Of a stretch of 64,000 nt of DNA, positions 18,009 through 25,770 are shown in pieces (the first letter of the stretch is position 1; the number at the start of each line of letters is the position of its first letter). The translations under genes were made by a program, and so were the position numbers. The notes beneath the pieces are model-generated. The model ran no database searches. It worked only from the letters and a program-made list of their open reading frames with translations, and was not told where the DNA came from. Location of the stretch: the NCBI RefSeq assembly GCF_900537995.1, contig NZ_LR027880.1, positions 136,001-200,000 on the forward strand, in the 5' to 3' direction. The DNA comes from Roseburia intestinalis L1-82 (GTDB lineage Bacteria > Bacillota > Clostridia > Lachnospirales > Lachnospiraceae).

Positions 18009-19064
18009 ATGGCAGGAATGAAACGGTTTATTGCATATATATATGGGTATGAAAATGCAAAAAAGGCAGGCAATACGGGATTTGCCAGGATCGAGCTGCG
18101 GGGAGAAGAGTGCAGGCTTGAAATCCATCTGCGTAGTGTCTATGCTGCGCAGACGCACTGCAGGGTTTATCTGTTTCGCAAACAGGGTAATCAGATGGAG
18201 GGAAGTCTGATCGGAGAAATTGACGTCCGCAATGGTGCTGGAGATTTTGCCACAGCAATGAAAATAATGCATATACCGACATCATCACTCAGTTTTTTTG
18301 AGATGGACGGGATTTTTTTGTGCAGCGAAGATGGACGTATTTTCATGAGCCGCTGGACGGAGGGGGAGCCGCTTACCGTGGATATGGAGCACTTTGGGGA
18401 GTGGAGAGAAAGCCAGCCAGAGGAACCGCCGGTGGAAGAAGAGTTGTATACAAAAGAAGACCTGCATAAAAGAGAAGATATGCATGCAAGAGAAGATATG
18501 CATGCAAGAGAAGATATGCATGCAAGAGAAGATGTGCATAAAACGGAAAATATCATATCAGAAACAGAAAACAAGCCTGTGTCAGGTAAAACACCTGTGC
18601 CGGACAGTATGAAAAGGCAACAGAAAAACAGAAAACAGACCACCCAGCCGGCACAGAAATATGACAGTGAGCTCGCTGCGACAGAACTCCCCGCGCGCAA
18701 TTTCTTTCCACAGTACCAGTGGACGGACATCTGGGAGCAGTTTTTAAAAAATCATCCGGCAAGCATGCCATTTTCGGAAAAAAATATTACCTGTATTAAA
18801 ATTGAATTAAAGGATCTACGGGAGCTGCCGAGAAAATACTGGTATCTCGGAAATAACAGTTTTCTGTTACATGGATTTTTTAATTACCGGTATCTGGTGA
18901 TTGGAAAAATAGAAGAAGATACACAAAACAGATGGTTTTTAGGGGTGCCTGGCATTTATCAGAATCAGGAGCGTGTCATGGCGATCATCTTTGGATTCCC
19001 GGAATTTATGCCGGAGCAGGTTGAAAACCGGTTTGGCTGCTGGTATCGTTTTTTTGAGGAATAA
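18009..19064 (+). CDS. DUF6128-type Lachnospiraceae protein with variable repeat linker
   Basis: A 351-aa protein without membrane segments. The N-terminal ~115 residues (FIAYIYGYENAKKAGNTGFA to about FMSRW) form a β-rich domain found widely in Lachnospiraceae; the C-terminal ~120 residues (FPQYQWTDIWEQFLKNHPAS onward) form a second conserved domain ending in GCWYRFFEE. Between them is a charged linker with five six-residue repeats (consensus DMHARE). Function unknown; the DUF6128 assignment is from memory of the family's C-terminal pattern. ATG 18009 is preferred over TTG 18003. Confidence 0.75.
   Translation: MAGMKRFIAYIYGYENAKKAGNTGFARIELRGEECRLEIHLRSVYAAQTHCRVYLFRKQGNQMEGSLIGEIDVRNGAGDFATAMKIMHIPTSSLSFFEMDGIFLCSEDGRIFMSRWTEGEPLTVDMEHFGEWRESQPEEPPVEEELYTKEDLHKREDMHAREDMHAREDMHAREDVHKTENIISETENKPVSGKTPVPDSMKRQQKNRKQTTQPAQKYDSELAATELPARNFFPQYQWTDIWEQFLKNHPASMPFSEKNITCIKIELKDLRELPRKYWYLGNNSFLLHGFFNYRYLVIGKIEEDTQNRWFLGVPGIYQNQERVMAIIFGFPEFMPEQVENRFGCWYRFFEE
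18459..18548 (+). repeat. Five tandem 18-bp repeats in the linker
   Basis: Units of 18 bp; the three central ones are identical (GATATGCATGCAAGAGAA) and the outer two diverged. They keep the frame, so copy-number change would only alter linker length. Confidence 0.92.
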
Positions 19065-19120
19065 CTGTCTGACAAAATGGAGACGTTTTTGACAGGGGCT
19101 GTGCATAAAAAATGCAGCTG

Positions 19121-19699
19121 TTAATTGTCGGTGGAAGGGTTGAGATACGCGTAGCGCAGATGATCTGCCCATCGGTTCTGGATAAAAAAACAGCCGCGTT
19201 CTACACCTTCATACTGAAAACCGAGCGATTCCAAAAGGTAGATGGAGGGCTTGTTTTCCGGCATAACACGTGCGAATACACGATGAAGATGAAGGTCGTA
19301 AAAGGCAAGTGACATGACTTTTTTAATCGCTTCTGAGGCATAGCCCATGCGCCGGAATGCTGCGTCAAATTTATAGCCGATCTCTGTGCAGGAATATGCT
19401 GCAAAGCGGATGTCGTGCAGGCATACGGTTCCGATGATCATTTGCGGATCATCCTTCCGGAAAACATAGAAACGGATACACTGTTGTTTTAATGCGAGAT
19501 CCCATTCACACTTTAAAACTGCCTGCTGGTAGGATGCGGTATAAAAGTTGGCAGGTCTTGTCGGTTCGTAGGCTTCAAAACTTTCACGATTGCGGTTCTG
19601 AAAATTTAAAACCGCATTTGCATAATTCGGTGTTAAGACTTTTAAGATCAGCCGGTCTGTCTGAGATTCATATTTTAAAGAAGCGTTTTTCCACTGCAT
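19121..19699 (-). CDS. GNAT family N-acetyltransferase (RimJ/RimL-like)
   Basis: A 192-aa acetyltransferase using acetyl-CoA. Family features: TDRLILKVLTPNYANAVLNF at the N-terminus, the acetyl-CoA-binding loop in FRRMGYASEAIKKVM, and the C-terminal NKPSIYLLESLGFQYEGVERG pattern typical of RimJ/L-type enzymes that acetylate protein N-termini or small amines. Substrate unknown. The start at 19699 follows AAGGAGG with an 11-nt spacer; the longer frame to 19789 would overlap tadA. It is divergent from tadA with about 90 nt between them. Confidence 0.88.
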   Translation of the reverse strand: MQWKNASLKYESQTDRLILKVLTPNYANAVLNFQNRNRESFEAYEPTRPANFYTASYQQAVLKCEWDLALKQQCIRFYVFRKDDPQMIIGTVCLHDIRFAAYSCTEIGYKFDAAFRRMGYASEAIKKVMSLAFYDLHLHRVFARVMPENKPSIYLLESLGFQYEGVERGCFFIQNRWADHLRYAYLNPSTDN

Positions 19700-19787
19700 C
19701 AGGCAAGATGCCTCCTTCTCGACAAAAATGAAAAAATGCGGTACAATACTGCATACTATATAGTATAACATTTCGGGGAAACTGTCC

Positions 19788-20252
19788 ATGAATCAGGATG
19801 AAAAATACATGAAAGCGGCGATACGGCAGGCAAAAAAAGCATATGCATTGGATGAGGTGCCGATCGGCTGTGTGATCGTGCAGAACGATAAGATCATTGC
19901 GCGTGGATATAATAGAAGAAATACAGAAGGCAACACATTAGCACATGCGGAACTGACCGCAATCCGCAAAGCGAGTAAGAAAACCGGTGACTGGCGGTTA
20001 GAGGACTGCACGATGTATGTGACGTTAGAGCCATGTCAGATGTGTGCAGGTGCGATCGTTCAGAGCCGGATGAAAAAAGTGGTGATCGGAAGCATGAATC
20101 CCAAAGCCGGATGCGCCGGCTCGGTATTAAATCTGCTCCAGATGCAGCAGTTTAACCACCAGGTCGAGATAGAAAAGGGTGTGCTTGGGGAAGAGTGTTC
20201 GGCAATGCTTTCCACATTTTTTAAAGAACTTCGCCAGAAAAAGAAGTCTTAA
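19788..20252 (+). CDS. tadA: tRNA-specific adenosine deaminase TadA
   Basis: Converts A34 to inosine in tRNA-Arg(ACG). The 154-aa protein has the zinc ligands and catalytic Glu in HAELTAI (~56) and PCQMCAGAIVQSR (~86), and normal length. Its stop codon TAA lies within the 9-bp target duplication of the insertion sequence that follows, so the IS landed exactly at the 3' end without changing the protein, but separated the gene from its own terminator. Confidence 0.97.
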   Translation: MNQDEKYMKAAIRQAKKAYALDEVPIGCVIVQNDKIIARGYNRRNTEGNTLAHAELTAIRKASKKTGDWRLEDCTMYVTLEPCQMCAGAIVQSRMKKVVIGSMNPKAGCAGSVLNLLQMQQFNHQVEIEKGVLGEECSAMLSTFFKELRQKKKS

Positions 20253-20282
20253 GCGCGCAGAGATTTCGCTTTAAAAAATAAA

Positions 20283-20321
20283 AGCCCCTGTTCTGCCTGT
20301 GAATTCCAGGCAAAGCAGGGG
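20283..20321 (+). terminator. Hairpin inside the IS left end
   Basis: AGCCCCTG and CTGCCTG pair with CAGGC and CAGGGG around GAATTC. It terminates tadA transcripts and probably shields the transposase gene from outside promoters. Confidence 0.65.
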
Positions 20322-20378
20322 ATATCAATTTTGGGTATCAAATTACTGTTTTTTTCTGTATAATCACTCAAAAAGGAC

Positions 20379-20432
20379 ACCTTTTATTGTATAATTATGT
20401 TATGGAACAAAACATACGAAAGAAGGTGTCCT
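20379..20432 (+). promoter_or_regulatory. Inverted repeat before the transposase start
   Basis: AAGGACACCTT and AAGGTGTCCT flank a 30-nt loop just before the expected start codon. It can fold over the ribosome-binding region and may limit transposase synthesis, as in other IS elements. Confidence 0.55.
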
Positions 20433-20448
20433 GAATGAAAAATTAGCA

Positions 20449-21663
20449 TTGAAGAAACTGCTAACTTATATGAAGAGTGTATATAAAATCCCGCAAAAAA
20501 TCAAGTGTTTAACGGACGAAAGAAAAAGAAAATCTATTCCATTGTTTAACATTGTCATGCCGGTACTGCTTTTTCTGATGCTGCAGTATGAAAGTTTCCA
20601 TACCATTTTTTCAGCCCCTGAAAGCATGTCGAAAAGACTGAAAAACTGTATCAGTGGAAGGATTCCAAAAGTTGATGCAGTCCGCGACCTTCTCTCCAGA
20701 ATAAACCCGGATGAAATACGCAGCATACATGAAGAAATGATTGATATCATAAAACGTAACCGGGTATTCCGGGAAGGAACGATAGGCGGATATGTTGTGG
20801 CAGGTCTCGATGGTGTGGAATTATTCAGCAGTACAAAAAAATCCTGTCCGAACTGTCTGAGCCGAAAAAAACACACAGGGGAAACCGAATACTTTTACCG
20901 GAGTGTGGTGTGCATGATTATAGGTAAATCGCCACACGTAATTCTGGGGCAGGAAATGTTAAAACCAAGGGATGGTTCTGGGAAAGACGAAGGAGAACTG
21001 ACAGGCGGAAAAAGGTTGATTGAGCGGCTGAAGAAACGGCATGGACATTTTGCGGATGTGATTGTGGCGGATGCGTTATATCTGAATGCTCCATTTATCA
21101 ACACTCTGAAGGAAAATGGTCTGGAAGGGGTGATACGCCTGAAAGACGAAAGAAGAATGATTTTTCAGGATGCAGAGCGTCTGTTCAAACAGGATGAGGG
21201 AAAAAAGGCATCTTTCTGGAAAGGGAAAAAGAAGATTGAAGTATGGGATCTTTCTGGTTTTAAGATGGAAGGGTGTCCATATAAACTGCGTGTGGTGCGG
21301 TATCATGAGCAGTGGGAAGAAAATGGAAAAGAAACAGAGCGTTTCATGTGGCTTGTAACGACTCTGGAAGCGGCAGACTACCGAGTCTTATGGGAAATGA
21401 TGCACCGCAGGTGGGACATTGAGGAGAATGGTTTCCATCAATTGAAAACGTATTACCACGCAAAGCACTGTTACTGTCGAGATGCGGTTGAAACCATATT
21501 TAATCTGATAATCATAGGCTTTAATGTAAGAGAGTTATATTTGTACCGAAGAAGCCGGAACTTTGCAGGAAGTGGTATAAGCCGAAAGAGCATAAACCGG
21601 ATTTTTTGCGATGAGCTGCTAACAGAAAAAGTGAAACAGATTTTATGTGAAAAAGGCGGATAG
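20449..21663 (+). CDS. DDE transposase, IS4-like; start region possibly frameshifted
   Basis: A 404-aa transposase. Catalytic acidic residues fit AGLDGVELF, VIVADALY and RRWDIEENGFHQLK, the last resembling the Y-R-E-K signature of IS4 enzymes. The natural ATG at 20435 (5-7 nt after AAGGTG) runs only three codons to TAG; inserting one A in the AAAAA run would join it to this frame (MKKLALKK). As it stands translation must use TTG 20449 or slip. The element may therefore be weakly active or dead despite intact ends. Confidence 0.85.
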   Translation: MKKLLTYMKSVYKIPQKIKCLTDERKRKSIPLFNIVMPVLLFLMLQYESFHTIFSAPESMSKRLKNCISGRIPKVDAVRDLLSRINPDEIRSIHEEMIDIIKRNRVFREGTIGGYVVAGLDGVELFSSTKKSCPNCLSRKKHTGETEYFYRSVVCMIIGKSPHVILGQEMLKPRDGSGKDEGELTGGKRLIERLKKRHGHFADVIVADALYLNAPFINTLKENGLEGVIRLKDERRMIFQDAERLFKQDEGKKASFWKGKKKIEVWDLSGFKMEGCPYKLRVVRYHEQWEENGKETERFMWLVTTLEAADYRVLWEMMHRRWDIEENGFHQLKTYYHAKHCYCRDAVETIFNLIIIGFNVRELYLYRRSRNFAGSGISRKSINRIFCDELLTEKVKQILCEKGG

Positions 21664-21826
21664 AAAATCAGCAGAAAAAATATATAGGGAAAAAGCAGGG
21701 GGAATTTTGCGCGTATTGACCAGGAACGAAGGGTAACCGCAGATGGAATGCTGATAACTGGATTATTTATAAAAATGCATAGATAAAAAAGTTAAAAGCG
21801 AAATCCCTGTTAAGCGCGTATCTGGC

Positions 21827-21856
21827 TTGACAATACAGGGCGAAATAGGCTATACT
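21827..21856 (+). promoter_or_regulatory. Promoter of the SRP RNA gene
   Basis: TTGACA (21827-21832), 18-nt spacer, TATACT (21851-21856), placing the start near 21862-21864. Confidence 0.85.
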
Positions 21857-21861
21857 TAAAT

Positions 21862-22130
21862 CTCCGAGCAGCCGGGGTGGCAGCGGTACCCTGAACCAGC
21901 AATCCGCTATAGCTGGGGTGATGCCGAACGGAGGGTTGTCAGATTGTGGAGCTGCCCTTCATAAGTGGCGTTGAAGTTTGGGTCTTACGCAACAGGAATC
22001 TGTGAACCGGGTCAGGTCAGGAATGAAGCAGCCCTAAGCAGAAGCTCTTGTGTGCCGTAAGGGTGCCTGGGCCGAGTTAACTGTGGAGGTAACGTCTGTG
22101 GTCTGGATTCGATGGGAGGCGCTCGGTTTT
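21862..22130 (+). ncRNA. ffs: Signal recognition particle RNA, large bacterial type
   Basis: The ~265-nt RNA closes with CCGAGC (21864-21869) pairing GCTCGG (22121-22126), followed by TTTT. It has an Alu-like 5' domain (GCCGGGGTGGCAGCGG) and the S-domain hairpin with GGTCAGG, GGAATGAAGCAGCCC and GGGTGCC, which binds Ffh. Large-type SRP RNA with an Alu domain is typical of Bacillus and many clostridia. It directs membrane-protein ribosomes to FtsY/SecYEG. Confidence 0.95.
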
Positions 22131-22173
22131 GTATATCTAAAATTGACCATATATCAGGATGAAAGGAATTACA

Positions 22174-22632
22174 GTGGACAAACTCAGAAAAAGACTGTAT
22201 CAGGTAAGTGAAGGTTTAGAACTCATCATAGCGTTAGTTGCTGTGGTTGGTGTGGTCATAGCGGCGGTAAATCTTTTCCCGGAACTTCTGGTATACTGGC
22301 AGAACCGGACGAATGGGGAGGCATTTCTTATTTTTCTCGATGCTGTGTTTGACGTCGTGATTGGGGTAGAGTTTATCAAGATGCTCTGCAAACCAAGTTC
22401 ACAGAATATCATGGAGGTTTTGATCTTTCTGATTGCCCGTCATATGATCGTACAGAAAACGTCAGCATTAGAAGACCTGTTATCCGTAGTCAGCATCGGA
22501 ATTTTATTCTTTTTCCGCAGATTCATGCTCGCAACCAAACCGGATAAGGAACAGCATGTGCCGGAACTGTTAGGTGCAATCAGACATTCAGGGAATAAGC
22601 AGGAGAAAGAAACAAAAGATAACGAACAGTAG
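22174..22632 (+). CDS. PsiE-like small membrane protein
   Basis: A 152-aa protein with about four membrane helices (LELIIALVAVVGVVIAAVNL, FLIFLDAVFDVVIGVEFIKML, IMEVLIFLIARHMIV, LLSVVSIGILFFFRRF). The pattern fits the PsiE family, phosphate-starvation-inducible E in E. coli, whose function is unknown. The charged C-terminal tail is cytoplasmic. GTG 22174 is preferred: AAAGGA ends 5-7 nt before it, while ATG 22159 has no usable ribosome-binding site. Followed by a strong terminator. Confidence 0.78.
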   Translation: MDKLRKRLYQVSEGLELIIALVAVVGVVIAAVNLFPELLVYWQNRTNGEAFLIFLDAVFDVVIGVEFIKMLCKPSSQNIMEVLIFLIARHMIVQKTSALEDLLSVVSIGILFFFRRFMLATKPDKEQHVPELLGAIRHSGNKQEKETKDNEQ

Positions 22633-22662
22633 ATTTGTCACAGACAACAGAAAATTATATGG

Positions 22663-22724
22663 AAAAGGTACCGTATATCAGACGCATGATCCGGGGATCA
22701 GGTCTCTGGTATACGGTACCTTTT
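22663..22724 (+). terminator. Strong terminator after the PsiE-like gene
   Basis: AAAAGGTACCGTATA (22663-22677) pairs perfectly with TATACGGTACCTTTT (22710-22724), with a second small stem in the loop (CAGAC/GTCTCTG). Confidence 0.92.
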
Positions 22725-22831
22725 GTATAAAGAAAAATACAATTTACGTTAATTTTTTCACAAAGACACTGACAGTATATCAAAGTTGAGAGAATATGTC
22801 AAATAAAACTGCATTTATTTGAATACAAATA

Positions 22832-22859
22832 TTGAATTTCGAAAAAACTGCTATATAAT
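22832..22859 (+). promoter_or_regulatory. Promoter of pta
   Basis: TTGAAT (22832-22837), 16-nt spacer, TATAAT (22854-22859). The ~57-nt leader contains a short GCGCT/AGAGCGC hairpin. Confidence 0.75.
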
Positions 22860-22922
22860 GAAAACATGATATGCGCTGGTAGAGAGCGCCAATTACAATT
22901 TATAAAAAGTGAGGAATTAATC

Positions 22923-23906
22923 ATGTTTGGATTTGGACAACTGATCGACATCTTAAAAAAAGATCCTAAGAAAATCGTGTTTACAGAGGGCGATGATCCT
23001 CGTATTTTAGAGGCAGCTTCCCGCCTGTTAGCAGGAACATTCCTTCATCCGATCTTAATCGGTAATCCGGATAAAATTGCTGCTGAAGCGGAAGAGTGCG
23101 GTTTTAATATCCGTGGAGCAGAGATCATTGATCCGACTAATTATGACAGAATGGATGAGATGGTAGATTTATTCTGTGAACTTCGTAAGAGCAAAGGTGT
23201 GACACCGGAGCAGGCAAGAGGTATTCTTTCCCAGGCAAACTACTTCGGAACCATGCTTGTAAAAATGGGCGTTGCTGATGCACTTCTCGGTGGAGCAACC
23301 TATTCAACAGCAGATACCGTACGTCCGGCATTACAGCTGATCAAGACAAAACCGGGCAACACAATCGTATCTTCCTGCTTTATCATGGTACGTCCTGCAG
23401 CTACCGGTGAGAACGAAGTTCTTGCAATGGGTGACTGTGCAATCAACATCCATCCGACAGAGGATGAGTTAGTTGAGATCGCAGGTGAGACAGCACAGTG
23501 TGCAAAGATTTTCGGTGTTGATCCGAAGGTTGCATTCTTAAGCTACTCTACACTTGGTTCTGGTAAAGGTGAGGATGTAGATAAGATGCGTAATGCTGCA
23601 GCCAAAGCCAAAGCAAAATATCCGGATCTTCCAATCGAGGGAGAACTTCAGTTCGATGCAGCAGTTTCTCCTCGTGTAGCACGTACCAAATGCCCGGGCA
23701 ATCCGGTTGCAGGTCATGCAAACACATTTATCTTCCCGGAGATCAGTGCCGGAAACATCGGTTACAAGATCGCACAGCGTCTTGGTAATTTCGAGGCTTA
23801 TGGTCCGATCTTACTTGGATTAAATGCTCCGATCAACGATCTGTCCCGTGGATGTAATGCAGCAGAAGTTTATTCTATGGCTATCATCACTGCAGCACTT
23901 GCATAA
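22923..23906 (+). CDS. pta: Phosphate acetyltransferase
   Basis: Interconverts acetyl-CoA plus phosphate and acetyl phosphate plus CoA, in acetate metabolism. The 327-aa protein is the short form lacking the N-terminal regulatory domain. Visible motifs: FTEGDDPRILEAASRLL, GGATYSTADTVRPALQ, SYSTLGSGKG, and the C-terminal NVF-type region AGHANTFIFPEISAGNIGYK. GTGAGGAA is 8 nt before ATG 22923; the upstream frame covers the leader. Acetate kinase usually follows pta, but here a terminator and a MATE gene follow, so ackA must be elsewhere. Confidence 0.96.
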   Translation: MFGFGQLIDILKKDPKKIVFTEGDDPRILEAASRLLAGTFLHPILIGNPDKIAAEAEECGFNIRGAEIIDPTNYDRMDEMVDLFCELRKSKGVTPEQARGILSQANYFGTMLVKMGVADALLGGATYSTADTVRPALQLIKTKPGNTIVSSCFIMVRPAATGENEVLAMGDCAINIHPTEDELVEIAGETAQCAKIFGVDPKVAFLSYSTLGSGKGEDVDKMRNAAAKAKAKYPDLPIEGELQFDAAVSPRVARTKCPGNPVAGHANTFIFPEISAGNIGYKIAQRLGNFEAYGPILLGLNAPINDLSRGCNAAEVYSMAIITAALA

Positions 23907-23991
23907 GACGGATGATTGGAACTGTTGGTACGGGTAGAATTTTCCGTGCATGACAGTACGTTTTAAATACAAAACAAATATGACAGAATAA

Positions 23992-24026
23992 AAACGTGGC
24001 ATGGCGTAAAGCTATGCCACGTTTTG
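23992..24026 (+). terminator. Terminator of pta
   Basis: AACGTGGCATGGC pairs with GCTATGCCACGTT, followed by TTGTG. Confidence 0.85.
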
Positions 24027-24037
24027 TGTGGAAACAC

Positions 24038-24161
24038 ATGTGAAAAATTGAATTTTCTACATGTAGGAATGTGCTTATGTTCAAATTTGTTATACAGAAA
24101 GACTGTGCAGGAATGTACTTATGCTCAAATTTGTGATACAAAAAGACTGTGCAGAAATGAG
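24038..24161 (+). repeat. Structured leader repeat, copy C, with 44-bp tandem duplication
   Basis: A diverged first hairpin (ACATGTGAAAAAT with ATTTTCTACATGT, 24036-24064) is followed by two 44-bp units, 24067-24110 and 24111-24154, identical at 40 of 44 positions, then AAATGAGG, the ribosome-binding site for ATG 24169. Each unit aligns with hairpins 2 and 3 of copies F (42822) and H (62561). Confidence 0.75.
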
Positions 24162-24168
24162 GATTAAT

Positions 24169-25506
24169 ATGGAACAACCGATTTTTACAAGAGAGGATTT
24201 GAAAAAACTGATCATACCGCTGATCATAGAGCAGATGCTGGCTTTAAGCATCGGTCTGTTTGATACCCTGATGGTGTCTTCCTGTGGAGAGGCTTCCGTT
24301 TCCGGTGTATCACTCGTAGACAGCATCAGTGTGTTATTGATTCAGATACTGTCGGCACTTGCGACAGGCGGGGCCGTTGTGTGCAGCCAGTATCTCGGTA
24401 AAAAGATGCCGGAGAAAGCAAAACTTTCTGCGGGACAGCTGATGTTTATCATGCTCACATCATCCGGAACAGTAATGATTCTGGTATTATTTTTACATCG
24501 TTTTTTATTGCGTACAATTTTCGGACAGATTGAAGCAGATGTGATGGATGCGGCTCAGATTTATTTTTTGATCTCGGCGATATCTTATCCGTTTCTCGGT
24601 GTGTATAACGCCGGGGCGGCACTTTTCCGAAGTATTGGAAACAGTAAGATCAGTATGTACACCAGCCTTGTCATGAATGTGATTAACATTGGCGGCAATG
24701 CGATCCTGATTTATGGTGCTGGAATCGGTGTAATGGGAGCAGCGCTTGCGACACTGATCGCAAGAATGGTGTCTGCACTTGTCATGGTCGTGTTATTATC
24801 GAAAAAAGATAATCCGCTCTGCATCGCGACACCGGGCTGTATGCGTCCACAGAAAGATGTGATCGGAAAAATCTTAAAGATCGGTATTCCAAGCGGTATT
24901 GAAAATGGGATGTTTCAGATCGGTAAACTTCTGGTGTCAAGCCTGACGGCAACGTTTGGAACGGCTGCGATCGCCGCAAATGCCGTGGCAAACAGTATTG
25001 CCGGGTTTGCCAATATTCCGGGGATTGCGATCGGGCTTGCGATGGTGACAGTGATCGGACGCTGCATTGGTGCCGGGGAAAAAGAGCAGGCGAAATGGTA
25101 CAGCAGAAAACTGTTAGGGCTTGCATATGGAGGTATGTGTTTGACCGACATAACGTTATTGATTCTGGTCCGTCCGATGGTTGGGTGTTTTTCACTGTCC
25201 GGCGAGGCGTTTGCAATCACGGTGCAGCTTTTGCAGACTTTTTCCATCTGTGCCATGCTCATCTGGCCGCTCAGTTTTGCGCTTCCGAACGTTTTGCGTG
25301 CAGCGGGGGATGCGAAATATACCATGGAAGTCAGCGTGTTTTCCATGTGGGTATTCCGTGTTGCAAGTAGCTATTTCTTTGCAGGAACGCTGAAAATGGG
25401 CGTGCTTGGCGTGTGGATCGGAATGTATGTGGACTGGGTGTTCCGCTCACTCTTATTTGTAATACGGTATAAGCGGGGAAAGTGGCTCAATAAGCGTGTT
25501 GTATAG
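24169..25506 (+). CDS. MATE family efflux protein
   Basis: A 445-aa polytopic membrane protein with about 12 helices and the MATE pattern (REDLKKLIIPLIIEQMLALS, FDTLMVSSCGEASVSGVSL). It differs clearly from the MATE protein at 9246. ATG 24169 is used because GAGGATTA lies just before it; the frame from 24121 is repeat sequence of the leader. Substrate unknown. Followed by a DnaA-box cluster and a bidirectional terminator. Confidence 0.92.
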   Translation: MEQPIFTREDLKKLIIPLIIEQMLALSIGLFDTLMVSSCGEASVSGVSLVDSISVLLIQILSALATGGAVVCSQYLGKKMPEKAKLSAGQLMFIMLTSSGTVMILVLFLHRFLLRTIFGQIEADVMDAAQIYFLISAISYPFLGVYNAGAALFRSIGNSKISMYTSLVMNVINIGGNAILIYGAGIGVMGAALATLIARMVSALVMVVLLSKKDNPLCIATPGCMRPQKDVIGKILKIGIPSGIENGMFQIGKLLVSSLTATFGTAAIAANAVANSIAGFANIPGIAIGLAMVTVIGRCIGAGEKEQAKWYSRKLLGLAYGGMCLTDITLLILVRPMVGCFSLSGEAFAITVQLLQTFSICAMLIWPLSFALPNVLRAAGDAKYTMEVSVFSMWVFRVASSYFFAGTLKMGVLGVWIGMYVDWVFRSLLFVIRYKRGKWLNKRVV

Positions 25507-25595
25507 GAAAACGCTGGAACAGCAAAAATATGAAATGACAGATGAATGTAAAATGTTAGACAATATACAAACAATACACAAACTATCAGAAAAAA

Positions 25596-25625
25596 TGTGG
25601 ATAACTCTGTGGATAATGTGGATAA
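25596..25625 (-). promoter_or_regulatory. Cluster of three exact DnaA boxes
   Basis: TGTGGATAA (TTATCCACA on the minus strand) occurs at 25596-25604, 25608-25616 and 25617-25625, all in the same direction and 12 and 9 bp apart. The site is in an A/T-rich intergenic region between convergent genes, with no dnaA, dnaN or rpmH nearby. Confidence 0.8.
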
Positions 25626-25710
25626 GAGTGCATAATAGTGGAAAACCATATAGTTGTTGCACAATTATAAATTATATGTAAAATAAAAGAAAAATATACA
25701 TAAACATAAA

Positions 25711-25760
25711 AAAGAGGCATATTGCAGCCAGCCCAGCTGGTTTCTGCAATATGCCTCTTT
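25711..25760. terminator. Bidirectional terminator
   Basis: AAAGAGGCATATTGCAG (25711-25727) pairs perfectly with CTGCAATATGCCTCTTT (25744-25760); it serves the MATE gene and the converging kinase-like gene. Confidence 0.92.
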
Positions 25761-25770
25761 AGCATGTGAT

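Larger units (their letters stand above)
20258..21809 (+). mobile_element. IS4-like insertion sequence, 1,552 bp, complete ends
   Basis: Left terminal repeat CAGAGATTTCGCTTT (20258-20272) and right AAAGCGAAATCCCTG (21795-21809) are inverted with one mismatch. TTAAGCGCG is duplicated directly outside both (20249-20257 and 21810-21818), a 9-bp target duplication. One DDE transposase gene lies inside. The right target duplication ends 8 bp before the -35 box of the SRP RNA promoter. The intact duplication suggests a fairly recent insertion. Confidence 0.9.

Noticed and set aside
18459..18548. CRISPR-like array
   Set aside because: Units are contiguous, without spacers, and inside a coding frame.
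25596..25625. Chromosomal origin of replication
   Set aside because: Only three boxes, no dnaA, dnaN, recF, gyrB or rpmH nearby, and no AT-rich unwinding region clearly paired with them.
25496..25681. 61-codon frame over the DnaA boxes
   Set aside because: It reads through the repeated boxes as a low-complexity Trp/Ile string and has no ribosome-binding site.
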